A stretch of 64,000 nt of DNA from Paractinoplanes toevensis (GCF_018332695.1 NZ_BOQN01000143.1:1-64000); one strand, 5' to 3'. Positions 17,563 to 26,630 are shown, counted from the first letter of the stretch. Notes: generated from the sequence alone by a model not told the origin. Numbers and translations: made by a program.

Positions 17563-18213
17563 ATGCGGGTCTTGCTGGTCGCGCCGCCCGGGGCGGGCAA
17601 GGGCACGCAGGGTGCCCTGATCGCCACGCACTTCGGCATCCCGCACATCGCGACCGGTGATCTGCTGCGCGACCACGTCGCCCAGGGCACCGAACTGGGT
17701 CGTGCCGTCCGAGACCACCTCAGCCGGGGCGAGCTGGTTCCGGACGAGATCGTGCTGGACATGGTGCGCACCGCGTTCGCCGACGCGAAGGCCGCCGGCG
17801 GCGGGTATGTCCTGGACGGCATGCCGCGCAACATGGCCCAGGCGCGGGCGCTGTACGAGATCGGCCGCAGCCTGGAGATGACCGCGAACGTGGCGTTGCA
17901 TCTGAAGGCCGACGACGAGGAACTGACCCGCCGGTTGCTGGCGCGGGCGGCGCTGGAGGGACGGTCGGACGACACCGAGGAGGTCATCCGCCGGCGGCTC
18001 GCCCTCTATCACGAGGTCACCCACCCGATCGTCGGCTGGTACGCCTCGCGGGGCATCCTGGTCACGGTGGACGCCATGCCGCCGATGGAACGGGTCGCTC
18101 GGCAGGTTCTGACCGCCCTGGAAGCCATGAGCTCGCTGGTCGACCACGTCCCGGAGCACGCCCGGCGACCGATCGATCTCACCGATCTGGGCGCCGCGTT
18201 CGGCCACGACTGA
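17563..18213 (+). CDS. adk: Adenylate kinase, short-LID form
   Basis: A 216-residue nucleoside monophosphate kinase (ATP + AMP = 2 ADP). P-loop LLVAPPGAGKGTQ is at the N-terminus, the AMP-binding region is DGMPRNMAQA (usual DGFPRT is altered), and the LID is short: ARAALEGRSDDTEEVIRRRL without the zinc-like CxxC insert. A ~25-residue C-terminal tail after the kinase fold is unusual. GTG at 17560 and ATG at 17563 are both possible; GAAAGGA suits either, with ATG better spaced. Housekeeping adk normally sits beside secY in ribosomal protein operons, so this is likely a second copy. Confidence 0.85.
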   Translation: MRVLLVAPPGAGKGTQGALIATHFGIPHIATGDLLRDHVAQGTELGRAVRDHLSRGELVPDEIVLDMVRTAFADAKAAGGGYVLDGMPRNMAQARALYEIGRSLEMTANVALHLKADDEELTRRLLARAALEGRSDDTEEVIRRRLALYHEVTHPIVGWYASRGILVTVDAMPPMERVARQVLTALEAMSSLVDHVPEHARRPIDLTDLGAAFGHD

Positions 18214-18540
18214 TCACGACCGGCCGCAGAGCACCTCGGACAGCCCGGTGACGTCGAGGACCTGCTGGACCAGACCCCGGCCGTTGACCACGGCGAAACC
18301 CCGGCCGGCCGAGGTCGCCGCGTCATAGCCGGCGACCAGGCCGGCGATGGCGTGCGAATCGATCAGCATCGTGTCCTCCAGGTCGACCACCACCCGGGTG
18401 ACACCGGGCCGGTGGGCGGCCGCCCGCAGCGCGTCGGCGAGGGCGTCGCCGACACTCATGTCGAACTCGCCGGACAGACTCACCCGCACGGCGTCGGGCG
18501 GCTCGGCCAGCAGGGAGATGCTGAAGTGAGGGGTAGGCAC
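18214..18540 (-). CDS. STAS-domain anti-sigma factor antagonist
   Basis: A ~108-residue STAS protein of the SpoIIAA/RsbV type. VRVSLSGEFDMSVGDAL and VVVDLEDTMLIDSHAIAGLV give the beta strand and the phosphorylatable serine (DSH instead of DSS/DST-G). It would bind and be phosphorylated by an anti-sigma kinase, most simply its neighbour. Two GTG starts are possible: 18540, or 18558, which overlaps the upstream stop and would make TTA the second codon, linking it to the rare leucyl tRNA. It converges on adk with no gap. Confidence 0.8.
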   Translation of the reverse strand: MPTPHFSISLLAEPPDAVRVSLSGEFDMSVGDALADALRAAAHRPGVTRVVVDLEDTMLIDSHAIAGLVAGYDAATSAGRGFAVVNGRGLVQQVLDVTGLSEVLCGRS

Positions 18541-18551
18541 AACCGGAATGT

Positions 18552-19025
18552 CTAACACAGGGGTACGACATCCGGAGGTGGTGACGGGGCCGGGAAGGAT
18601 GCCCAGATGTGTTTGGCAGGTCCGGCCGGATACCAGCACACCTCCCGGGCCAGCGTGCGTGCGATGACCAGCCCTCGGCCGCCGACGCGGATCTGTTCTT
18701 GCGGCCGGGGCAGGTCGGGCGGTTTGTCCGGGCTGTGGTCGCTCACGTCGAGGATGTAGCAGTCGGCGTCGCGCAGAAGCGTCACGACGTACGGCGGCCG
18801 GCCGTGCCGCAGCGCGTTGCCGGCCAGTTCGGTGACGACCAGGGCCATCCGGTCCGCGACGTCGTCCGGCCCGGCCCGGTCTCCGGGCAGGCCGGCGCCG
18901 ACGTGCCGGTGCAGTCCGGCCCGAATTCTCCGGAGGTCGTCGCTGCTCGTCAGATCCCAGCTGAGCAGCTGCCGGGCGTGCGCGGGTGGCGCGAGCAGAC
19001 GCAGCGAGCTCATGGCACGGCTCAT
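18552..19025 (-). CDS. Anti-sigma regulatory factor, HATPase (RsbW-like)
   Basis: A ~157-residue GHKL ATPase. The N-box is ALVVTELAGNALRHGRPPYVV, and the G1/G2 boxes are LDVSDHS and GGRGLVIARTL. Such proteins bind a sigma factor and phosphorylate a STAS antagonist; the STAS gene follows immediately, so the two form a partner-switch pair. No sigma-B type sigma gene is adjacent. The start is uncertain between ATG 19025 and 19013; neither has a clear SD. Confidence 0.82.
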   Translation of the reverse strand: MSRAMSSLRLLAPPAHARQLLSWDLTSSDDLRRIRAGLHRHVGAGLPGDRAGPDDVADRMALVVTELAGNALRHGRPPYVVTLLRDADCYILDVSDHSPDKPPDLPRPQEQIRVGGRGLVIARTLAREVCWYPAGPAKHIWASFPAPSPPPDVVPLC

Positions 19026-19145
19026 TGCCCCGATCGCTCGATCGGAAACTTGACACCTCCCGGCCGCGGGTTCGACAGCACCCCGAGCCGGCCTCCCACT
19101 GCCCGGAAGCCGCCGTTCCACCGGCTCGCGATGTGGCGGTTCTTC

Positions 19146-20984
19146 TCAGCGCGGAAGCTCCCGCGCGGCCGATAGCCGCAGGTGGCGGTGGGCGGCCATG
19201 CGTACCGGGGCGTTCAGCTCGCCGAACCCGTCGTGCCCGCCGCGGCGCTGCAGGATCTCGAAGAACACGCGTCCGCCGTAGACCGGGGTGTACATGTGCA
19301 GCAGTTCGCCGCCGTCGGGGTCGCGGTCGTAGAGGATGCCGTGCCGGCGCAGCCGGTCCACCTCGTTGCCGGGCAGCGCGAACCGGGCGATCAGGTCGTC
19401 GTAGTAGTTGTTCGACACCTGCAGGGTGGTGCCGCCGAGCCGGTCGATGGCCGCGGCGGTGGCGAAGATGTCGTCGGTGGCGAACGCGACGTGCTGCGGG
19501 TCGGCCACGGCCGGGGCCCAGTCGCCGCGGCGCAGCAGGGCGACGGTGAGGGCGAGCCGGATGCCCCGGTCCGGGGTGGTGAAGGCCCGGGACCGCATGA
19601 GGCCGAGCGGCGCGGCGAACTCCCCGCTGGTGGAGTGGGTGAGCCCGAGCACGGAGTGGTAGAAGAGCCCGGCCTCGTCGAAGTGGTCGAACGGCTGGGC
19701 GAGACCCAGATGATCGGTACGGGTCAGGCCGGCCCCGTCGGTCAGGACCGGGCCGGTGGGCAGGAAGTCGGCCCGCCAGTCGTTGTCGTCGCGGCTCAGG
19801 AAGATCGAGGTGCCGTCCGGCGCAGCGATCGCGGTGAGGTCGGCCTCGTGCGGGCCGCGCGCCCGGGGGAGTTCCGGTGCGAGCAGCGCCTCGGCCCGTG
19901 CCCGGGACTTGTCCGGATCGGCGCTGGTCAGGGCGAACGCGCTGAGCGCCGCCGTGCCCGCGGCCTGGGGCCGCACCACCGCGCTGTTCAGGACCACCCG
20001 GCAGGCGCCCTGCTCCCACAGCTGCACCGGCTTGGACCGGTGCTGACCGGTGTGCGCGAAGCCGAGGCCGCGCAGCGCGTCCTGCAGCGCCGGGCCGGAC
20101 CGGCCGTCCACCGCGAACTCGGTGAAGGCGTGCACGGACAGGGCCGGCGCGGCCGGCAGTGGGCGGCCCCCGATGCCGTCCTCCAGGGCGATCAGCGAAC
20201 GCATGGCGTCGACCGCGGTCCGGACCGGATCGGCCTGCCGGAAGACGTCGTTGAACACCTCCAGCGACAGCGGCCCGGCGTAACCGGTGTCGAGCACCCG
20301 GCGCACGAAGCCGGTCAGGTCGAAGTCGCCCTGGCCCGGGAACAGCCGATGGTGGCGGCTCCACTGCAGCACGTCCATGCCGAGCCGGGGCGCGTCGGCC
20401 AGTTGCAGGAAGAAGACCTTCCCGTCGGTGATGCCGCTGATGCCGTCCGGGCTGACCTCGCGGGACAGCACGTGGAAGGAGTCCAGGCAGAGGCCCAGCG
20501 CCGGGTGGCCGGCCCGCTGGACGATCCGCCACGAGTGGTCCCAGGTGGACACGTTCCGTCCCCACGCCAGGGCCTCGTAGGCGATCCGCATCCCGCGGGC
20601 CTGGGCCCGTTCGGCCAGCAGCGCGAGCTGCTCGGCGGCGAGGTCGTCATCGTCGATCGTGGCCGGCGAGACCGATGAGCACACCAGCACCAGATCCGTG
20701 CCGAGCGCGGCCATCACGTCGAACTTGTGCTCGGCCCGGGCCAGATTGGCCGCCAGCTGCTCCGGTTTCACCCCCTCGAAGTCCCGGAACGGCTGGTAGA
20801 GGTCGATGGTGAGGCCCAGATCGGCGCAGCGGGCCCGGACCTCGGCCGGCGACCAGGGCGACACCAGCAGGTCGTTCTCGAACAGCTCGATGCCGTCGAA
20901 CCCGGCCGCGGCGGCCGCCGCGATCTTCTCGTCCAGCGCGCCCGAGACGCACACGGTCGCCATCGCGCGCCGCAGACTGCTCAT
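19146..20984 (-). CDS. qsuB: 3-dehydroshikimate dehydratase, QsuB type (TIM barrel + HPPD-like)
   Basis: A 612-residue two-domain enzyme converting 3-dehydroshikimate to protocatechuate, entry to the beta-ketoadipate route. Residues 1-~280 are a xylose-isomerase-like TIM barrel (MATVCVSGALDEKIAAAAAA, IAYEALAWG, LCLDSFHVLSRE, LSLEVFNDVFR) with metal-ligand Glu/Asp at the expected strand ends. Residues ~300-612 are a 4-hydroxyphenylpyruvate dioxygenase-like domain (HVAFATDDIFATA, RVFFEILQR) as in QsuB. The ATG at 20984 is preceded nine bases upstream by GAGG; ATG 20993 lies too close to it. It stands alone, without other protocatechuate genes in the window. Confidence 0.9.
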   Translation of the reverse strand: MSSLRRAMATVCVSGALDEKIAAAAAAGFDGIELFENDLLVSPWSPAEVRARCADLGLTIDLYQPFRDFEGVKPEQLAANLARAEHKFDVMAALGTDLVLVCSSVSPATIDDDDLAAEQLALLAERAQARGMRIAYEALAWGRNVSTWDHSWRIVQRAGHPALGLCLDSFHVLSREVSPDGISGITDGKVFFLQLADAPRLGMDVLQWSRHHRLFPGQGDFDLTGFVRRVLDTGYAGPLSLEVFNDVFRQADPVRTAVDAMRSLIALEDGIGGRPLPAAPALSVHAFTEFAVDGRSGPALQDALRGLGFAHTGQHRSKPVQLWEQGACRVVLNSAVVRPQAAGTAALSAFALTSADPDKSRARAEALLAPELPRARGPHEADLTAIAAPDGTSIFLSRDDNDWRADFLPTGPVLTDGAGLTRTDHLGLAQPFDHFDEAGLFYHSVLGLTHSTSGEFAAPLGLMRSRAFTTPDRGIRLALTVALLRRGDWAPAVADPQHVAFATDDIFATAAAIDRLGGTTLQVSNNYYDDLIARFALPGNEVDRLRRHGILYDRDPDGGELLHMYTPVYGGRVFFEILQRRGGHDGFGELNAPVRMAAHRHLRLSAARELPR

Positions 20985-21121
20985 CGTGGTCATCCTCGAT
21001 CTGTGAGACGGCACCTTGCCGACGAACGTGGTAGGTGCGACCCGGGCCATGCCGACCGGTAACGGGTCGCCCTCCTTCATACCCAGCGGCGTGGCGTGAC
21101 CACCACGTCGTACCCGTCGCG

Positions 21122-21151
21122 CCGGCCCGGCAGTGATCACCACCGGGCCGG
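21122..21151. terminator. Hairpin terminator after the rhamnosidase gene
   Basis: CCGGCCCGG (21122-21130) and CCGGGCCGG (21143-21151) form a perfect 9-bp stem with a 12-nt loop, 20 bp past the rhamnosidase stop and before the qsuB promoter region. There is no T-run, as is common in high-GC actinomycetes. Confidence 0.55.
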
Positions 21152-21171
21152 TGCGGAGCCGCCGCTGATTC

Positions 21172-24100
21172 TCAGCCCATGGTGAACCGGTAACTTCCGG
21201 ACGGGACCAGGTACGAGGATCCGTCCTGCGGGACCGCCTCGGCGGGCAGGCCGGTAGCCGCCGCCGGCAAGCGCACCAGCGCGGTCGCGTTCGGCGGCAC
21301 GACCACGTCGAGGGTGAGCGTCGAGCCGGTCTTCGTCCACGCCGAGCGCGTCACGCCGTACGCCGTCGAAAGCGTTGCCGTCGCGGCCGTGAGCGAGCCG
21401 CCGGGTTCGGGGGCGATGAGCACCTGGCGGTAGCCCGGCGTGGCCGGGCCGACGCCGCCGACCGAGCGGTAGAGCCAGTCACCCACCGAGCCGAGGCCGT
21501 AGTGGTTGAAGGAGTTCATCCCCGGGTCCTGCAGCGAGCCGTCGGCCCGGATGCCGTCCCAGCGTTCCCAGATCGTCGTCGCCCCGCGCGCGTTCATGTA
21601 ACCCCAGCCGGGATAGTCCGGTTGCTGGAGGATCCGGTACGCGGTGGCCAGGTGCCCGTGGTCGGCGAGCACCGGTAGCAGGTTCTCCACGCCCATGAAC
21701 CCGACCGACAGGTGCCCGTTGCGGGCGTCCACCTTGGCGGCGAGCTTGTCCGCGACCGCCTGCGCCCGGTCGTCCGGCACCAGCCCGAAGGCCAGCGCCA
21801 GAACGTACCCGGTCTGGCTGTTGCTGCCCACGGTCCCGTCCGCGGCGACGAAGCGGGCGGTGAACGCGGCGCCGATCCGGTCGGCCAGGGTGCCGTAATC
21901 CTGGGCCGCCGCGGTCCGTCCGGTGGCCGCCGCCATTCGCGAGAGCAGCCGGGCCGACCAGCCGAAGAACGCCGTACTGCTCAGGTCGTTCGGGGTGTTG
22001 TCGTCGACGTTGAGCCAGTCGCCGAACGTTTCGTGGTCGCGGACCAGGTCGGCGCCGGCCGTCGACCGCAGGTAGTCGACGTATTTCGCCATCGCCGCGA
22101 AGTGCTCGTCCGCGACGGACAGATCGCCGTAGCGCTGCCAGATGGTGTACGGCACGACCACCCCCGCGTCCGCCCAGCCGGCCTTGCCCGCGCCGTCGAT
22201 CACGGCCGGCGCCACGTCGGTGAACGCCCCGTCGGCCCGCTGCGCGTCCACCAGGTCGTCGGCGAACTTGGCGAGCAGCCCGTGGGTGTCGAAGTTGAAG
22301 GTGGAGGTGGCCGCGAATGCCGCGATGTCCCCGGTCCAGCCCAGCCGCTCGTCGCGCTGGGGGCAGTCGGTCGGGATCGACAGCATGTTCGACCGGGCAC
22401 CCCAGACGATGTTGTGCTGGAGCTGGTTGACCAGCGGGTCGCTGGTGGTGAGCGTGCCGGTCTCGGCGCCGTCGGTCCAGGCGGCCAGCCCGGTCAGGTT
22501 GTCCGCGGTCGGGGTGCCGGGGAACCCGGTCAGCTCGACGTAGCGGTAGCCGTGCACGGTGAAGTGCGGTTCGAACACCTCCGGCGCACCGGTGCCGGCC
22601 AGCGTGAAGGTGTCGGTGGCCTGGGCCGCCCGGAGGTTGGTGGTGTAGAGCGTGCCGTCCGGGTTCAGGATCTCGCCGTGCCGCAGCGTGACCTTCGTGC
22701 CGGCCGGCCCGGTCACCCGCAGCCGGTTCCAGCCCGCGAAGTTCTGCCCGAGATCGGCGATCCACACGCCCGGCTTCGGCTGGGTGATGCTGGTGGGGCG
22801 GAACTCCTGCCGCACCGTCACGCCCGGGTCGACCTGGGCGACCAGCGTCGGCTGCGCCTGGCCGCGGACGGTGACGGGCACACTGGCGCCACCCCGGATC
22901 CGGGCGTCCTGATCCTCGCCGTGGTAGAGATCGTCGCTCACGATCGTGCTGCTCGTGGCGGTCCAGGAGGCGTCGGTCCGCACGTCGGCGCGGGTCCCGT
23001 CGGCGTACTCGATGACCAGCCGGGCCGAGTACCAGGGCGACGTGCCGTACCGCTGACTGCCGGCGAAGCCGATGTTCCCGGAGTACCAGCCGTTGCCGAC
23101 CAGGGCGCCGATCGTGTTGCCGCCCTGCGCGAGGCGGCCGGTCACGTCGTAGACGCGGTACTGCAGCCGCTTCGTGTAGTCGGTCCAGCCGGGTGCGAGC
23201 CGCTCGTCGCTGACCCGTGCACCGTTCAGATAGGTCTCGTGCAGGCCGAGTGCCGTCGCGAACAGCCGCGCCCGCGCGACCGGCTTACCGACATCGAAAC
23301 CCTTGCTGAGGTACGGCGTGGGATTCGGCACCGAGACCTGGTTGCCCCAGTCGCCGCCGCCGAGCGCGGCGGTCACCCGGGCGGCGGGCCAGGCCGCGTC
23401 GTCGAAGCCCGGTTGCTCCCAGCCGGCCGGGCCGGTCGGCGACGCCTTCCACGATCCGTCGGTGACCACGGTCGTGCTACCCGCGGTGAACTTGGCGATG
23501 ACGCTCGCCGGGCCGGGTGAGGTGTTGGTCGCCGCGATCGCGATGGTGTTGGCGCCGGCCCGGACCTGCCCGGTCACGTCGACCGTGGTGGCCCGCTTCC
23601 AGGAGTCGGTGACCCGGCGCGAGGAGCTGACCTTGATGCCGTTGAGCCACACGTCGGCGGTGTCGTCGCCGGTCACCACGAGGGTCGCCGGTCCGCCGGC
23701 CGGCAGGGTGGCGGTGCGCCGCAGGTAGCGGGTCGCGGCCGGGGCGGGGTCGCCCTCCGGGTACCAGATCCAGGAGGCGCCGGTCAGGTCGGCGGTGGCG
23801 GGCGCACCGATGAACGAGGCCTGCCACTCGGTGGCCGGGTCGAACAGCCCGGTGTCGAACCGGGCCGGGGTGCTCCACGGGCTCGGGCGGCCCTGCGCGT
23901 CCCAGACCCGCACCCGCCAGTGGTAGGTGCGGTTGCTCGCCAGGGCCGGTCCGCCGTAGGGCACGTCGACACTCTGCCCGGACGCGACCTGGCCGCTGTC
24001 CCAGACGTCCGCGCCGTTCGGCGTGGTGCCGACGGTGACCTGGTAGCGGCCCTGGATCTGGCCGCCGGCCGTCGAGACCAGCCGCCAGCCGAAGCGTGGC

Positions 24101-24744
24101 TCGGCCGCGTCGAGGCCGACCGGATCGGTGCGGCGCTCGGTGGTCAGGCCGGCCAGGGTCACCGGTGATCCGGCGCCGTTGTTCGGTGCGGCCACGTCGC
24201 GGTTCCACGGACCTCGCCCGTACGCTCCGAGGTCCTTCGCGGTGACCCAGGTCTGCGGCGTGCCGTTCGCGGCCTGCCAGGCGCCGTCGGTGACCAGGTC
24301 GACGGAGCCGGCCGCGGCGGCGATCCGGACCCGGCCGAGCAGGCCGGCCGGGCCGGCGCCGGTGTTGCGCACGGCGATTCGCAGGGTGTTGGTGCCGGCC
24401 CGGAGCGCGCCGGCCAGATCGACGTACCGCGCCTGTTTCCACGCGTCGGTGGTGCGCGCGGAGCCGGCCAGATACGTGTCGTTGAGCCAGACATCTACCG
24501 TGTCGTCACCGGTCACCACGAGCTGGGCATCGGTGTAGGGACCGGCCGGGGCGGTGAAGGTGCGACGGAGGTAACGGGTGGCGGCGGGCGCGGTCTGGGT
24601 CGGGTCACCCTCGGGGTACCAGATCCAGTGGGCCGGATCGAGGCTCACCGGGGAAGTGACGAGGGCCTGTTGCGGGGGAGAGGCGGTTGCCGGGGGAGCG
24701 GTGACGGTTATCGCCAGCAGGGCCGCGACGGCGAGTTTGAGCAT
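21172..24744 (-). CDS. Secreted alpha-L-rhamnosidase, GH78
   Basis: A 1190-residue exported enzyme releasing L-rhamnose from pectin or glycosides. Signal peptide residues 1-~22 (LKLAVAALLAITVTAPPATA). A module beginning HWIWYPEGDP (~39) recurs at ~322 (SWIWYPEGDP): both copies share RYLRRT, VTGDD and a VWLN strand. The (alpha/alpha)6 catalytic domain contains DCPQRDERLGWTGD (~790) and TTIWERWDG (~1056), which hold the conserved acidic catalytic residues. A C-terminal beta sandwich follows. The ATG at 24744 is followed at once by the signal peptide; a LacI-like operator lies 13 bp upstream. Confidence 0.93.
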   Translation of the reverse strand: MLKLAVAALLAITVTAPPATASPPQQALVTSPVSLDPAHWIWYPEGDPTQTAPAATRYLRRTFTAPAGPYTDAQLVVTGDDTVDVWLNDTYLAGSARTTDAWKQARYVDLAGALRAGTNTLRIAVRNTGAGPAGLLGRVRIAAAAGSVDLVTDGAWQAANGTPQTWVTAKDLGAYGRGPWNRDVAAPNNGAGSPVTLAGLTTERRTDPVGLDAAEPRFGWRLVSTAGGQIQGRYQVTVGTTPNGADVWDSGQVASGQSVDVPYGGPALASNRTYHWRVRVWDAQGRPSPWSTPARFDTGLFDPATEWQASFIGAPATADLTGASWIWYPEGDPAPAATRYLRRTATLPAGGPATLVVTGDDTADVWLNGIKVSSSRRVTDSWKRATTVDVTGQVRAGANTIAIAATNTSPGPASVIAKFTAGSTTVVTDGSWKASPTGPAGWEQPGFDDAAWPAARVTAALGGGDWGNQVSVPNPTPYLSKGFDVGKPVARARLFATALGLHETYLNGARVSDERLAPGWTDYTKRLQYRVYDVTGRLAQGGNTIGALVGNGWYSGNIGFAGSQRYGTSPWYSARLVIEYADGTRADVRTDASWTATSSTIVSDDLYHGEDQDARIRGGASVPVTVRGQAQPTLVAQVDPGVTVRQEFRPTSITQPKPGVWIADLGQNFAGWNRLRVTGPAGTKVTLRHGEILNPDGTLYTTNLRAAQATDTFTLAGTGAPEVFEPHFTVHGYRYVELTGFPGTPTADNLTGLAAWTDGAETGTLTTSDPLVNQLQHNIVWGARSNMLSIPTDCPQRDERLGWTGDIAAFAATSTFNFDTHGLLAKFADDLVDAQRADGAFTDVAPAVIDGAGKAGWADAGVVVPYTIWQRYGDLSVADEHFAAMAKYVDYLRSTAGADLVRDHETFGDWLNVDDNTPNDLSSTAFFGWSARLLSRMAAATGRTAAAQDYGTLADRIGAAFTARFVAADGTVGSNSQTGYVLALAFGLVPDDRAQAVADKLAAKVDARNGHLSVGFMGVENLLPVLADHGHLATAYRILQQPDYPGWGYMNARGATTIWERWDGIRADGSLQDPGMNSFNHYGLGSVGDWLYRSVGGVGPATPGYRQVLIAPEPGGSLTAATATLSTAYGVTRSAWTKTGSTLTLDVVVPPNATALVRLPAAATGLPAEAVPQDGSSYLVPSGSYRFTMG

Positions 24745-24756
24745 CCGGTCTCCTCG

Positions 24757-24770
24757 TTAAAACGTTTCAA
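24757..24770. promoter_or_regulatory. LacI-type operator TTAAAACGTTTCAA before the rhamnosidase
   Basis: The AAACGTTT core is an 8-bp perfect palindrome with CpG centre, the hallmark of LacI-family sites; flanks give 14 bp with one mismatched pair. It lies 13-26 bp upstream of the rhamnosidase ATG, in the gap shared with the divergent sigma factor. No LacI gene adjoins, so the repressor is encoded elsewhere. Confidence 0.55.
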
Positions 24771-24910
24771 GACGCTTTGTTACAGATTAGTTTCGGCGGG
24801 AGATCCACTCAAGAAACATCGATGATCGTGCACGTTTGGGCAGGCGTTGCGGCTCGGCCCCCAACCATCGGGCAGCACTTCGGCGTTGGTAGGGGAGAAG
24901 GGGGTGGCGA

Positions 24911-25414
24911 ATGGCCGAGGTCGACGGGTTCCGGGAGTTCGTCCGGGAACGCTCGCCGGTTCTGTCGCGCCATGCGTACCTGCTGACCGGGGACCATCAG
25001 CTCGCCGAGGACCTGCTGCAGAGCGCACTCGCGAGCACCTACCGGCACTGGCGGCGCATCAGCGGGGACAACCCCGAGGGGTACGTCCGCCGAGCCATGT
25101 ATCACCAGCACATCAGCTGGTGGCGGCGCCGGCGCGTACCGGAACAGCTGTCCGCGGCGCCGCGCGAGACCGCCCACGCCGACCCGGCCGAGGCGACCGC
25201 CCTGCGCCTGAGCCTGGCGCAAGCGCTGTCCCGGCTGAGCGCCAAGCAGCGGGCCGTGGTCGTCCTGCGGTTCTACGCCGACCTGACCGAGGCCCAGGCG
25301 GCCGACGTGCTGGGCGTCCGGGTGGGCACGGTCAAACGGCACGCGCACGACGCGCTCAAGCGCCTGCGCGAGATCGCCCCCGACCTGATCGCCGGCGAGA
25401 GGAGTCCGCGATGA
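24911..25414 (+). CDS. SigE-family ECF RNA polymerase sigma factor
   Basis: A 167-residue ECF sigma factor. Region 2 is FVRERSPVLSRHAYLLTGDHQLAEDLLQSAL and onward; region 4 is LSAKQRAVVVLRFYADLTEA with helix-turn-helix AADVLGVRVGTVKRHAHDAL. The ATG at 24911 follows a purine-rich GGAGAAGGGGG. The stop overlaps the next start (ATGA), so it is produced with the downstream membrane protein, its likely anti-sigma or sensor partner. It diverges from the rhamnosidase. Confidence 0.9.
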   Translation: MAEVDGFREFVRERSPVLSRHAYLLTGDHQLAEDLLQSALASTYRHWRRISGDNPEGYVRRAMYHQHISWWRRRRVPEQLSAAPRETAHADPAEATALRLSLAQALSRLSAKQRAVVVLRFYADLTEAQAADVLGVRVGTVKRHAHDALKRLREIAPDLIAGERSPR

Positions 25415-26628
25415 GCGCCAACCTGCGCGAGGAACTACGGCGAACGGCAGATCAAGCCCAAACCTATGACGTGTACGCCGGGAGCGTGGCGAAGGCGCGA
25501 CGGGGCCGGCGCCGCTCCGTGGCGGCCTGGGTGCTGCTGGTGGCCGCGCTCGCGCTGGCCGTGCCGTTCGTGTCCCGGTCCCGGCCGGCGATCCCGCCCG
25601 CCGGCAGCGCCACCAGCACCTTGCCGGACCGCCTGGGCCTGCCCGCCTTCGGGTCGCGCGGCGTCGCCGGGCTCGGCGCGGCCTCGGTGGTCTATTCCGG
25701 CTACGGCGGCCGGTTCGGCCCGTTCTTCGACGACGCCGACACGTTCGCGCTGGTCGGGGCGGCCACCGAGGACTACCGCACGCTGCACACCGGCCTCATC
25801 GAGGACGGGGTGCTGCTGTCCCCGGACGGGACCGTGGTGGCCATCCCGGAGCAGTTGGTCGACCTGCGCACCGGCGATCAGCGCCCGCTGCCGGGCGTGC
25901 CGGTCGCCTGGTCACCGGACGGGCGCCGGATCGTGGTCCAGGGCACCCGCCTGCGGATCGTCGACGTCACCACCGACGCGACGATCGACCTCGGACCGGC
26001 GGACGAGTGGACCTCGGCCGCGTGGTCGCCCGACGGCCGGCGACTGGCCTACGAGCAGGACCACCGGATCATCGTGGCCGACGAGTCGGGCCGGGCCCTC
26101 GGCTCGTTCGTGCCGCCCGGCGGCTCGGTGCTGGCCGGCAAGGGGGCCTGGGCGCCGGACGGCCGCGCGCTGGCCCTGCTGCCGTCCGAGACGCGATCCT
26201 GGGCGCTGCGCTGGTTCGACCCGGCCGACGGCCGCGAGGTGAGCGGCCCGGACCTGCCCGCGATCGACGGCGAGATCTTCGGCGGCAGCCTGCTCGGCTG
26301 GCGGCCGGACGGTTCGGCGCTCGCCTTCGTCGCCGCCAACCAGCCCCGGCTGCTGGCCCTGACACCGGGCACGGCGGAACCGGTGAGCGCGATGGCGCTG
26401 CCCTCGGAGGTGTACTACCTCGACATCGCCGACCGGGCGATCGAGTCCGGCCAGGTCCGCGCGGGCGACCCACCGTTCTTCATCGGCCCGCTGATGTGGC
26501 CCCGGCTGATCGTCGGCGCGGCCGGCGTACTCGTGCTGTGGTGGTTGATCCGGCGCGCGCGAGAGCGTGCCCGGCTACGCCGCGTCGTGGCCACCCCGTG
26601 GGAGACCACCCACGGCCCGCTGGTCTGA
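25411..26628 (+). CDS. Membrane beta-propeller protein, probable anti-sigma/sensor partner
   Basis: A 405-residue protein. The first ~35 residues (SANLREELRRTADQAQTYDV) are cytoplasmic; a transmembrane helix follows at ~36-52 (AAWVLLVAALALAVPFV). The bulk holds WD40/TolB-like repeats (VAWSPDGRRIVVQG, AAWSPDGRRLAYEQ, GAWAPDGRALALLP, LGWRPDGSALAFV). A second helix at ~369-387 (PRLIVGAAGVLVLWWLIRR) returns the basic tail inside. Overlap with the sigma gene suggests the N-terminus holds the sigma factor and the extracytoplasmic propeller senses a signal. There is no zinc-binding HxxxCxxC motif, so the mode would be atypical. Confidence 0.82.
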   Translation: MSANLREELRRTADQAQTYDVYAGSVAKARRGRRRSVAAWVLLVAALALAVPFVSRSRPAIPPAGSATSTLPDRLGLPAFGSRGVAGLGAASVVYSGYGGRFGPFFDDADTFALVGAATEDYRTLHTGLIEDGVLLSPDGTVVAIPEQLVDLRTGDQRPLPGVPVAWSPDGRRIVVQGTRLRIVDVTTDATIDLGPADEWTSAAWSPDGRRLAYEQDHRIIVADESGRALGSFVPPGGSVLAGKGAWAPDGRALALLPSETRSWALRWFDPADGREVSGPDLPAIDGEIFGGSLLGWRPDGSALAFVAANQPRLLALTPGTAEPVSAMALPSEVYYLDIADRAIESGQVRAGDPPFFIGPLMWPRLIVGAAGVLVLWWLIRRARERARLRRVVATPWETTHGPLV

Positions 26629-26630
26629 GG

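Noticed and set aside
18552..20565. Apparent long fusion of the STAS frame with upstream minus-strand frames
   Set aside because: Frame stays open by GC bias only; the HATPase and QsuB genes occupy the region in other frames with full domain matches.
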